A DNA stretch of 7,444 nucleotides. It comes from Helicobacteraceae bacterium. Lineage in GTDB: Bacteria; Campylobacterota; Campylobacteria; Campylobacterales; Sulfurimonadaceae. Shown here piece after piece: positions 1 to 6,158 of the stretch. Within the stretch, counting starts at the first letter, position 1; the number at the start of each line of letters is the position of its first letter. A program made the translations under genes and the position numbers. Location: positions 1-7,444 of the forward strand of contig WFMY01000170.1 of NCBI GenBank assembly GCA_015488855.1, read 5' to 3'. The notes under the pieces were generated by a model. The model did not search any database. It saw only the letters and a list, made by a program, of their open reading frames with translations, and was not told the origin of the DNA.

Positions 1-177
1 GTGGTTTTATATGCGTATGGGACTGGTGCTATCAAAGGTTTTGCTATCACTATGAGTATAGGTATCTTAGCTTCTATGCTCACAGCTATCTTAGGTACAC
101 ATGGAATTTATCAGATGTTAGAATCAAAAATACAAAAATCAAAAAACAATAAATTTTGGTTTGGGATTAAGGGGTAA
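1..177 (+). CDS. secD: Protein translocase subunit SecD, C-terminal fragment (5' end outside window)
   Basis: An open frame runs in from the left edge and stops at TAA 175-177, giving the last 58 residues of a protein. It contains GTGAIKGFAITMSIGILAS, which matches the conserved C-terminal SecD segment (GTGPIKGFA-TL-IGI-S) at the cytoplasmic loop before the final transmembrane helix. A hydrophobic helix follows (about residues 15-36 of the fragment), then a basic cytoplasmic tail rich in Lys and Asn. SecD pairs with SecF in the inner membrane and uses the proton gradient to help pull proteins out through SecYEG. The complete secF starts 4 nt downstream, the usual secD-secF order, which supports the call. 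Only the end of the gene is visible, so the periplasmic domains and length cannot be judged. Confidence 0.93.
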   Translation: MVLYAYGTGAIKGFAITMSIGILASMLTAILGTHGIYQMLESKIQKSKNNKFWFGIKG

Positions 178-181
178 GTAG

Positions 182-1153
182 ATGGAATTTTTTAGATATA
201 CAAAAACCTTTAATTTTATGGGCAGGTCAAAACTTGCTATGATGTTTTCTATAGTTTTAGTGCTTAGTTCATTGACTTTGTTGATGATAAAAGGTCTCAA
301 CTATGGTGTTGATTTTGCCGGTGGTACAGTTGTCCAAGTCCAATACAACAAAACTGCACCAATCGATGCAATGCGTGAAAAGTTGAAGTCAAATAAGCTT
401 TTTAAAGGAGCGTCAATCACAGAATTTGGTTCACCAGATGAAGTTGTGATTCGCATGAAAACTACAACAGGAAGCGTAACTGTAGATATTGGTGACCTTA
501 CGCGTGAGACTCTCAAAGGTACTGGGAAATATAAAGTTCGTCGTGTAGACATAGTGGGACCAACTGTTGGTGCTGAACTAAAAGAAAAAGGTTTGATGTC
601 TTTATTTTTAGCAATCTTAGGGATTTTAGTCTATGTTGCCTTTAGATTTGAGTGGCGTTTTGCTGTTGCTTCGATCATAGCTTTGGTGCATGATATCTCC
701 ATTGCTTTAGGTGCTATCACTCTTGTTGGACTTGATGTAAATCTTGATGTACTCGCAGCTCTTCTTACTATACTTGGTTACTCACTGAACGATACTATCA
801 TTGTTTTTGACCGTATTCGTGAGGGTATCACTACAAGTAAAAGAACAGATTTAACAGAGATTATCAATGAGTCAGTGACCAGAACACTGGCAAGAACAAC
901 ACTGACTTCACTTACAACTTTCTTTGTTGTGTTTACACTCTTTATGTTTGGTGGTGAGATTATCCATGCTTTTGCGTTTACCCTTTTAGTGGGTGTAGTT
1001 GTGGGTACATACTCATCTATCTTTGTTGCATCGCCAATCTTACTTTGGTTTGGTTTTGATGTGAAAGGTTATCATATGAAACTAGCTGCAAAAGCTAAAA
1101 GAGAGGCAGAAAAACAACGCATGAGGGACCAGTACGAATCAGGTGTTATGTAG
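182..1153 (+). CDS. secF: Protein translocase subunit SecF
   Basis: A 323-aa inner-membrane protein of normal SecF length. Residues 17-36 form the first transmembrane helix, followed by the SecF signature DFAGGT (45-50) at the start of a periplasmic domain of roughly 90 residues. VGPTVGAEL (125-133) leads into five further hydrophobic helices (about 137-154, 161-181, 188-208, 238-256, 261-290). HD at 170-171 and the strongly conserved LGYSLNDTIIVFDRIRE (198-214) are typical of the SecD/SecF export family. The C-terminal tail (300-323) is basic and cytoplasmic. SecF works with SecD and SecYEG to complete translocation, powered by proton motive force. The ATG at 182 has a good Shine-Dalgarno sequence (AAGGGG, 169-174) lying in the end of secD, with a 4-nt gap after the secD stop, so the two genes are co-transcribed. 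secF appears to end the upstream unit: a 116-bp gap with a new promoter follows. Confidence 0.97.
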   Translation: MEFFRYTKTFNFMGRSKLAMMFSIVLVLSSLTLLMIKGLNYGVDFAGGTVVQVQYNKTAPIDAMREKLKSNKLFKGASITEFGSPDEVVIRMKTTTGSVTVDIGDLTRETLKGTGKYKVRRVDIVGPTVGAELKEKGLMSLFLAILGILVYVAFRFEWRFAVASIIALVHDISIALGAITLVGLDVNLDVLAALLTILGYSLNDTIIVFDRIREGITTSKRTDLTEIINESVTRTLARTTLTSLTTFFVVFTLFMFGGEIIHAFAFTLLVGVVVGTYSSIFVASPILLWFGFDVKGYHMKLAAKAKREAEKQRMRDQYESGVM

Positions 1154-1182
1154 ATTTCAGTCACTACTTAATATTTTTTGAG

Positions 1183-1188
1183 TATAAT
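1183..1188 (+). promoter_or_regulatory. Predicted sigma-70 promoter (-10 box TATAAT) for the downstream operon
   Basis: A perfect TATAAT lies in the only sizeable intergenic gap, preceded by an AT-rich, T-tract region (ATATTTTTTGAG, 1171-1182). No TTGACA-like -35 is recognisable at the usual spacing. That agrees with housekeeping promoters of Campylobacterota, which rely on the -10 plus upstream AT-rich periodicity rather than a conserved -35. Counting from the hexamer, transcription should begin near the A at 1195, leaving a leader of about 75 nt before the ATG at 1270. It would drive the six-gene unit starting with the small membrane protein and leuS. Read-through from secDF may add to expression. 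This is a sequence prediction only. Confidence 0.7.
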
Positions 1189-1198
1189 CGTGCCATTA

Positions 1199-1234
1199 AA
1201 CCTAAACTATGCAACAATAGGTATAGTTTGGGTT
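1199..1234 (+). promoter_or_regulatory. Long stem-loop at the 5' end of the operon leader
   Basis: The arm 1199-1212 pairs with 1221-1234 to form a continuous 14-bp stem (12 Watson-Crick pairs and two G-U wobbles) around an 8-nt loop (1213-1220). It starts only about 4 nt after the predicted transcription start. It is followed by seven A residues (1235-1241), not a U-tract, so it does not look like an intrinsic terminator on the + strand, and no T-run flanks it for the - strand either. Likely roles are a 5'-end stabilising hairpin of the mRNA, part of a regulatory leader, or, as DNA, an operator for a dimeric regulator overlapping the start of transcription. The structure is clear from the sequence; the role is inference. 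Confidence 0.65.
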
Positions 1235-1240
1235 AAAAAA

Positions 1241-1256
1241 AGAGGGAATTCCCTCT
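1241..1256 (+). repeat. Perfect 16-nt palindrome upstream of the ribosome binding site
   Basis: AGAGGGAATTCCCTCT is a perfect palindrome of 8+8 nt. In RNA it can fold as a 6-bp stem (1241-1246 with 1251-1256) closed by an AAUU loop. The CCCU of its right arm (1251-1254) is also complementary to the AGGG (1261-1264) that serves as Shine-Dalgarno for the gene at 1270, allowing a competing 4-bp hairpin with loop 1255-1260. It could therefore be a translational control element or a DNA operator. A chance palindrome of this length in a short leader is possible but unlikely. Confidence 0.6.
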
Positions 1257-1269
1257 CGAAAGGGTAGTC

Positions 1270-1608
1270 ATGGATTGGGGTAAGGTAACATATGTATTTT
1301 TTTCATTGATGAGTTTAACATCAATAGCAGGTTTCCTATATGAGAACACGGCAGCATCTCTTTTTGTTGCAGCAAGTTTAAATTTAGTTTCAACTATTTT
1401 AAAAATAGGGGTGAGGAATTTATTGTCTGCAGAGCTTTTAGCATCCTCATTAGTAGCAGATTTACACCTTATTCCAGCATTTGTATTTTTAGTTATTATT
1501 GGAGATGATAGTTGGGCTATAGCATTAGCTATCGGTGCACTCATAGCAAATATATTTTCTATGGGACTTGTTTATATTGAAAGTTCAAAAACACACGAAG
1601 AATATTAA
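1270..1608 (+). CDS. Small four-helix inner-membrane protein of unknown function (DUF6394-like)
   Basis: A 112-aa, very hydrophobic protein with four probable transmembrane helices (about residues 5-22, 27-46, 64-78 and 82-103). There are short loops containing KIGVRN (45-50) and a GDDSW turn (78-82), and a short polar C-terminal tail. No catalytic motif, cysteine or signal peptidase site is visible, and I cannot assign a function. From memory it resembles the DUF6394 family confined to Campylobacterota and sits where H. pylori has the 'conserved hypothetical integral membrane protein' HP1548, between secF and leuS. The ATG at 1270 is well supported: AGGG at 1261-1264 lies 5 nt upstream, and the gene follows a promoter and structured leader. 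Its TAA overlaps the leuS ATG by 1 nt (TAATG), so leuS translation is probably coupled to it. Family assignment is by resemblance; membrane topology is inferred from hydrophobicity. Confidence 0.85.
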   Translation: MDWGKVTYVFFSLMSLTSIAGFLYENTAASLFVAASLNLVSTILKIGVRNLLSAELLASSLVADLHLIPAFVFLVIIGDDSWAIALAIGALIANIFSMGLVYIESSKTHEEY

Positions 1609-4079
1609 TGGAGAATTTTTTGGAGTACAATGCAAAAAATATAGAAAAAAATTGGCAAAAATATTGGGATGAAAATAAAAGTTTTGAGCCGAGTGAAGAT
1701 TTTACTAAAGACAAAAAATATATATTGAGTATGTTCCCATTTCCAAGTGGAAGATTGCACATGGGGCATGTTCGTAACTACACCATCAGTGATGCTTTCG
1801 CGCGTTACCATAGACAACAAGGTCTCAATGTTTTGCATCCTATCGGTTTTGATAGTTTTGGTATGCCTGCTGAAAATGCTGCTATTAAAAATGGAGCTGA
1901 TCCAAAAAAATGGACTTATGAAAATATAGACTATATGAAAGGTGAGTTTAAAACTCTTGGATTTAGTTTTTCAAAAGAGAGAGAACTCGCTACAAGTGAT
2001 GAGCTTTACACGAAATTCGAGCAGGGCTTCATCATAGATATGTATGAAAAAGGTTTGTTATATCGTAAAAAAGGGCTACTTAACTGGTGCCCTCATGATA
2101 AAACAGTTTTAGCAAATGAGCAAGTGGTAGATGGGTGTTGTTGGCGATGTGAGACCCCCATCGAGAAAAAAGATATGAATCAATACTACTTCAAAATCAC
2201 TCAGTATGGGGATGAACTTTTAGCCGACTTAGATAAGCTCAAAGAGGGATGGCCACATCAAGTGCTTACGATGCAAGAAAATTGGATAGGGAAGTCAATT
2301 GGTTTAGAGTTTGATCTCTATCTCGATGCTGAGTCAAAAACAAAACTAAACGCTCAATTTGAGAGCTTTGATGTGTTTACTACTCGTCCAGATACTATCT
2401 ATGGAGTAAGTTATACTGCCTTAGCCCCTGAACATAATATTGTGAGCTATATGATAGAGCAAAATCTTTTAGATACAGAGCTTATCTCAGAGATAAAAAA
2501 GATGAAAGCAACTTCATCTATAGATAGACAAAAAGAGAAATCAGGGGTAGCTCTTGGCATCAATGTAATCCATCCACTGACGCAAAAAATCATCCCTGTT
2601 TGGGTAGCTAACTTTGTTCTTATGGACTATGGTAGTGGAGCTGTGATGGCAGTTCCAGCACATGATGAGCGTGATTATGATTTTGCTAAAAAATACGATT
2701 TGAGCATCAATGGTGTTATCAAACCAAAAAATGGGGAACTTGACCTAGAAAACTCTGCTTTTACAGACAAGGGCATCTTATTTAATTCTGGAGAGTTTGA
2801 TGGACTTGACTCTAAAAAATCACAGTACAACATCATCAAATATTTTGAAGAAAATAAGATAGGGAGAAAGACAACAAACTATAAGCTTAAAGACTGGGGT
2901 GTCTCCCGCCAGAGATATTGGGGTGCGCCTATACCTTTTGTCCATTGTGATGCGTGTGGTTTGGTGATGGAGAAAAAAGAGAACCTTCCTATCGCCCTTC
3001 CTGCAGATGTAGAGATAACGGGAGAGGGAAATCCTCTGGAAAATCATCTAACATGGAAGTATTGTTTATGCCCAGAGTGTGGTAAAAGTGCCACTCGTGA
3101 GACAGATACAATGGATACCTTTGTAGAGTCCTCATGGTATTTTTTGCGTTTTTGTGCATCACCAAAAAATTGGGAAGAGGAAGCTTTCTCAAAAGAGCAG
3201 GTAGCGTACTGGATGCAACAAGGCGTTGATCACTACATTGGTGGGATAGAACATGCTATCCTCCACCTTCTTTATGCAAGATTTTTTACAAAGGTGTTTA
3301 GAGATTTAGGTTATTTAGACTTTGATGAGCCTTTTGATAAACTGCTTACTCAGGGTATGGTACTTAAAGATGGGGCAAAGATGTCAAAATCTAAAGGCAA
3401 TACAGTAGATCCAGATGCACTCATCCAAAAATATGGTGCAGATACTGCACGACTTTTTATCCTTTTTGCTGCACCACCAACACAAGAGTTAGAGTGGAAT
3501 GATAGTGGGGTTGATGGCTCATACAAGTTTGTCAAAAGATTTTTTGATAGAAGCTCAAATATAGTAGCTTGTGAGAGTATCCCTGTTATCAAGCATGAGA
3601 GTCTGAGTAAAGAGGAAAAATTTGCTCGTAAAAAAGTCTATGAAGCACAGGTTCGTGCCAATGAAGTGTATAACGAACGCTACACTTTCAATACTATGAT
3701 AGCGGGTGTGATGGAAGCAATGAATGCACTTAATGCCCAATCAAACAGTGAAGTTTGGAGTGAGGGTTACTGGATACTAAGTTCTATCATGGAACCTGTT
3801 ATCCCTCATACTTGTTGGGAGATCTCATCAAAGTATTTTAATCTTAAAAATTTAGATAAACAAATAGTTTTAGAAGAAGTATTTATAGAAGATAGCATTA
3901 TGCTTGGTGTCTCAGTCAATGGTAAAAATCGTGGTGAGATAGAGGTAGCTACAGATGCAAGCAAAGAGAGTATTGTTGCTTTGGCAAAACAGAAAGTTGC
4001 AAAACACTTAGAGGCTAAAGAGATACTCAAAGAGATATTGGTCCCTAAAAAATTAGTAAATATCGTGGTGAAGGGTTAA
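1608..4079 (+). CDS. leuS: Leucine--tRNA ligase (LeuRS)
   Basis: An 823-aa class I aminoacyl-tRNA synthetase that charges tRNA-Leu with leucine at the cost of ATP in the cytoplasm. The HIGH-type motif is HMGH (51-54) within FPFPSGRLHMGHVRNY, and the KMSKS loop is intact at 591-595. The CP1 editing domain that removes mischarged residues shows TTRPDT (258-263) and GSGAVMAVPAHDERD (342-356), including the conserved Asp 353. Possible zinc-binding cysteines occur at C161/C177/C178/C181 and at C447/C450 with C488/C491. The conserved LKDWGVSRQRYWGAPIP (427-443) precedes the second set. The anticodon-binding helical domain spans about 640-760, and the C-terminal domain has VNGKNRGEIEV (770-780). Length is a little short of the E. 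coli enzyme (about 860) but complete. The start overlaps the stop of the upstream gene by 1 nt with only a weak GAAG upstream, which suggests coupled translation. lptE begins 1 nt after its stop. Confidence 0.98.
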   Translation: MENFLEYNAKNIEKNWQKYWDENKSFEPSEDFTKDKKYILSMFPFPSGRLHMGHVRNYTISDAFARYHRQQGLNVLHPIGFDSFGMPAENAAIKNGADPKKWTYENIDYMKGEFKTLGFSFSKERELATSDELYTKFEQGFIIDMYEKGLLYRKKGLLNWCPHDKTVLANEQVVDGCCWRCETPIEKKDMNQYYFKITQYGDELLADLDKLKEGWPHQVLTMQENWIGKSIGLEFDLYLDAESKTKLNAQFESFDVFTTRPDTIYGVSYTALAPEHNIVSYMIEQNLLDTELISEIKKMKATSSIDRQKEKSGVALGINVIHPLTQKIIPVWVANFVLMDYGSGAVMAVPAHDERDYDFAKKYDLSINGVIKPKNGELDLENSAFTDKGILFNSGEFDGLDSKKSQYNIIKYFEENKIGRKTTNYKLKDWGVSRQRYWGAPIPFVHCDACGLVMEKKENLPIALPADVEITGEGNPLENHLTWKYCLCPECGKSATRETDTMDTFVESSWYFLRFCASPKNWEEEAFSKEQVAYWMQQGVDHYIGGIEHAILHLLYARFFTKVFRDLGYLDFDEPFDKLLTQGMVLKDGAKMSKSKGNTVDPDALIQKYGADTARLFILFAAPPTQELEWNDSGVDGSYKFVKRFFDRSSNIVACESIPVIKHESLSKEEKFARKKVYEAQVRANEVYNERYTFNTMIAGVMEAMNALNAQSNSEVWSEGYWILSSIMEPVIPHTCWEISSKYFNLKNLDKQIVLEEVFIEDSIMLGVSVNGKNRGEIEVATDASKESIVALAKQKVAKHLEAKEILKEILVPKKLVNIVVKG
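4071..4075 (+). promoter_or_regulatory. Shine-Dalgarno deciding the lptE start
   Basis: AAGGG sits 5 nt before ATG 4081, inside the last codons of leuS. It supports the upstream start over ATG 4096, whose only upstream match is an AGG at 4085-4087 with 8-nt spacing. Confidence 0.6.
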
Positions 4080-4080
4080 G

Positions 4081-4608
4081 ATGCAGGTTGTTCACATGAA
4101 GAGTATTATTTTATTTTTGCTAATATCATTAGTATTTACTGCATGTGGTTACAGACCAAGTTCAACCTATTCTCGCATGGCATTAGGAGAAAAGATCTCT
4201 ACAAGTGTCATTATCTCAAATCAAAATCCACAAAATACAGTACTCATTAAAGATGCAATGGATACTGCTATTGTAAAAATTCTGCATGCTTCATTAGTCC
4301 CAAGAAGTGAGTCTGACTCTCATTTAGTTTTTTCTATCTCTACACCTAGCTATTATCCTGTGCAATATAATTCAAATGGATATATAATAGCTTATAGAAT
4401 GCAAGTGACATTAACTATAAAACGCTACCATGATGGAAAAGAGAAGCGTTATACAGCTAAAGGGATAAGTGATTTTTCTATAGTTCCCAATGCTGTAGTA
4501 ACGGGTCAAGACCGTATTAACGCTATTGAACTTAGTGCAGAAAAAGCTATCAGTTCGTTTATAGCACAAATAGCATCAGAGGGTGCAAGAAAGGTATTGA
4601 AGAAATGA
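4081..4608 (+). CDS. lptE: LPS-assembly lipoprotein LptE
   Basis: A 175-aa predicted outer-membrane lipoprotein. A short signal peptide (hydrophobic core about residues 9-19) ends in a lipobox-like LVFTAC with the lipidated Cys at 22, followed by GYRPSS, as in LptE proteins (cysteine then Gly-Tyr-Arg/Lys). The rest is a small alpha/beta domain with beta-rich central strands and a helical C-terminus. LptE plugs the LptD barrel and helps place lipopolysaccharide in the outer leaflet. The position right after leuS is the same as in E. coli (leuS-lptE) and in Helicobacter/Campylobacter, which is strong support because LptE sequences diverge quickly. Two starts are possible: ATG 4081, with AAGGG at 4071-4075 and 5-nt spacing, and ATG 4096, which gives a more conventional MKS signal peptide start but only a weak AGG upstream. 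The Shine-Dalgarno favours 4081. The 3' end overlaps the next gene by 4 nt (ATGA). Confidence 0.88.
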   Translation: MQVVHMKSIILFLLISLVFTACGYRPSSTYSRMALGEKISTSVIISNQNPQNTVLIKDAMDTAIVKILHASLVPRSESDSHLVFSISTPSYYPVQYNSNGYIIAYRMQVTLTIKRYHDGKEKRYTAKGISDFSIVPNAVVTGQDRINAIELSAEKAISSFIAQIASEGARKVLKK

Positions 4609-6158
4609 CAATTCAAACAATTATTAAAAAAGCCATGAAGAGATTGGAGTTAGAAGGTAAACTTTTAACTCCAGATTATTATTCTGAAGCATTTTGTAAA
4701 GAGGCAAAGGTAGCTGGAATGGATATAGAGGACTGCTCTCATATACAAAAGTATACAAGCTCTCTAAACCCTGACTTTCAAAAAGAACTGAAACAATATC
4801 GTATCAAAACCATACATGAGTTTATCCGTTTTTTAGTCTCAAAACTCAATCGTACAAATCAGTCGATGTGTTCAGCATCTTTAGAAGCACAACTTAATTT
4901 TTCAAAAAGAATTTTACAGGTCATAGGAGTCCTGCATAATAAAGAAGCCTCAGAGATAGCCAAGAAGAGTATAGTAATGCTCAGTGATAATCCAAGTGTA
5001 GCACAGGTAGATAATTTTAGACAGCATTGGGTAAATTTCATCACCTCTTATGATGACTCTTTTTTAATCTCACTAGGTCTTAAAGACAAAGAGGATTTAA
5101 AAAAGTCTATTTTGGCATTGGATATGAGCAATTTATCCAGTGGAGAACTTACCAATAAAGACCAAGCACATCTTAGTAAACTTGCTTCTCTTTTAGTTTC
5201 ATCTTTTGTCCCCTCTATTGCTTCAAGCGTCAATGATAAAATAGCTACACTCTCACAAAAAATAAAAAAGAATCCTGAGTTATTGAGTAGTGCATCAATA
5301 GAAGAAGAGATAAAGCAGGCTATTATGTTGCGTATTGCACTTGATAAAGAGAGTGTCAAGGAGATGATAGAGTCTCTTGATGGAGTGCTTGATAAACTCT
5401 CTCTTAGATTGATAGAGATGATAGAGCGTTCTGATAGTTCGACTGTTGAGATACAAAATATAAAAAAAGAGCTAGAATCTCATAATGAAGAGAGTGAAGA
5501 TGCAAAGATAAACTTTAAAGTTGCACATAAAAAACTTTATACTTTAGCATTAGCCTTAGAAGAAAATACAAAATCTTTAAGCAGAGATTTGCAAGATCAT
5601 AGTGGTGAAGTAAAAGTACTCAGTAAAAAGATAAAAAAATTAGAAGCAGAACTAGCAAAAGTAAAACAGGAATCTAAAGAGGATTTTTTAACGAAACTTT
5701 ACAACAAAAGAGCTCTTGATGAGTTTATGAATGTAAAAGAAGCAGAGTTTGAGCGATATGGTAGAAATTTTTCAATCATCATGTTTGATATAGATTTTTT
5801 CAAAAAGGTTAATGATACCTTTGGTCATGATGCTGGGGATGCAGTTCTTGGTGCTTTAGCCTCCATCCTTAAAAAAGAAGCGAGAAGTGTAGATATAGTT
5901 GGTCGTTTTGGTGGGGAAGAGTTTATGGCAATCTTAAGTGAAACAGACACAAAAGGTGGTGCTATTTTCGCAGAAAAAGTGCGAAAACATGTTCAAAAAG
6001 CTCGTTTTATGTATAAGGGCAAACGCATAAAAGTGACGGTGAGTTCAGGAGTTAGTGAACGCAAAACTCAAACATCTTTAGCTGCTGTTGTCAAATCCGC
6101 AGATGATAGATTATATAAAGCAAAAGAGAGTGGTAGAAATAGGGTTGTATATAAATAG
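4605..6158 (+). CDS. Diguanylate cyclase (GGDEF domain) with coiled-coil and uncharacterised N-terminal region
   Basis: A 517-aa protein predicted to make cyclic di-GMP from two GTP. The C-terminal GGDEF domain (about 358-517) starts with DFLTKLYNKRAL (360-371), a variant of the usual D-LTGLYNRR. It carries FDIDFFKKVND (394-404; metal-binding Asp 395, substrate-side Asn 403), GHDAGD (407-412), the active-site loop GGEEF (436-440), and VSSGV (479-483). The product-inhibition site RxxD is intact (R427-D430), exactly five residues before GGEEF. Residues about 262-358 are charged heptad-like helix, probably a dimerising coiled coil. Residues 1-260 are helical and polar, and I recognise no known sensor domain there. 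No signal peptide or membrane helix is seen, so the protein is likely cytoplasmic. The ATG overlaps the lptE stop (ATGA), with AAGG at 4591-4594 and GAAG closer in. Its stop overlaps the folC GTG by 1 nt. The cyclase should be active, judging from the motifs. The signal it senses and its link to the neighbouring envelope genes are unknown. Confidence 0.94.
   Translation: MTIQTIIKKAMKRLELEGKLLTPDYYSEAFCKEAKVAGMDIEDCSHIQKYTSSLNPDFQKELKQYRIKTIHEFIRFLVSKLNRTNQSMCSASLEAQLNFSKRILQVIGVLHNKEASEIAKKSIVMLSDNPSVAQVDNFRQHWVNFITSYDDSFLISLGLKDKEDLKKSILALDMSNLSSGELTNKDQAHLSKLASLLVSSFVPSIASSVNDKIATLSQKIKKNPELLSSASIEEEIKQAIMLRIALDKESVKEMIESLDGVLDKLSLRLIEMIERSDSSTVEIQNIKKELESHNEESEDAKINFKVAHKKLYTLALALEENTKSLSRDLQDHSGEVKVLSKKIKKLEAELAKVKQESKEDFLTKLYNKRALDEFMNVKEAEFERYGRNFSIIMFDIDFFKKVNDTFGHDAGDAVLGALASILKKEARSVDIVGRFGGEEFMAILSETDTKGGAIFAEKVRKHVQKARFMYKGKRIKVTVSSGVSERKTQTSLAAVVKSADDRLYKAKESGRNRVVYK

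Noticed and set aside
1199..1241. Stem-loop considered as an intrinsic terminator for secF
   Set aside because: It is followed by seven A residues on the + strand rather than T, has no T-run on the other side for the - strand, and lies downstream of a strong -10 box. A leader structure or operator fits better.
1195..1269. Known riboswitch classes (c-di-GMP-I, preQ1, TPP, guanidine) in the leader
   Set aside because: The leader is only about 75 nt and I could not match the conserved cores of any of these. It is kept as an unassigned structured leader instead.
1233..1544. 103-codon open frame on the - strand
   Set aside because: It lies across the leader and the small membrane protein gene, has no ribosome binding site of note, and its product has no recognisable features. 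It is an antisense shadow.
1605..1838. Overlapping - strand frames over the start of leuS (1559-1762 and 1605-1838)
   Set aside because: The + strand here encodes the conserved LeuRS N-terminus including HMGH. The reverse products are Phe/Ile-rich shadows of Lys/Asn-rich codons.
4365..4370. TATAAT inside lptE, and similar ATAAT strings in folC (near 6230 and 7060), as internal promoters
   Set aside because: Such strings are expected by chance in AT-rich coding DNA, and none is backed by a gap, leader or other signal.
5048..5359. 103-codon open frame on the - strand inside the GGDEF gene
   Set aside because: Fully contained antisense to a well-supported coding region, with a low-complexity Ser/Leu-rich product as expected from reading Lys/Glu-rich helical sequence backwards.
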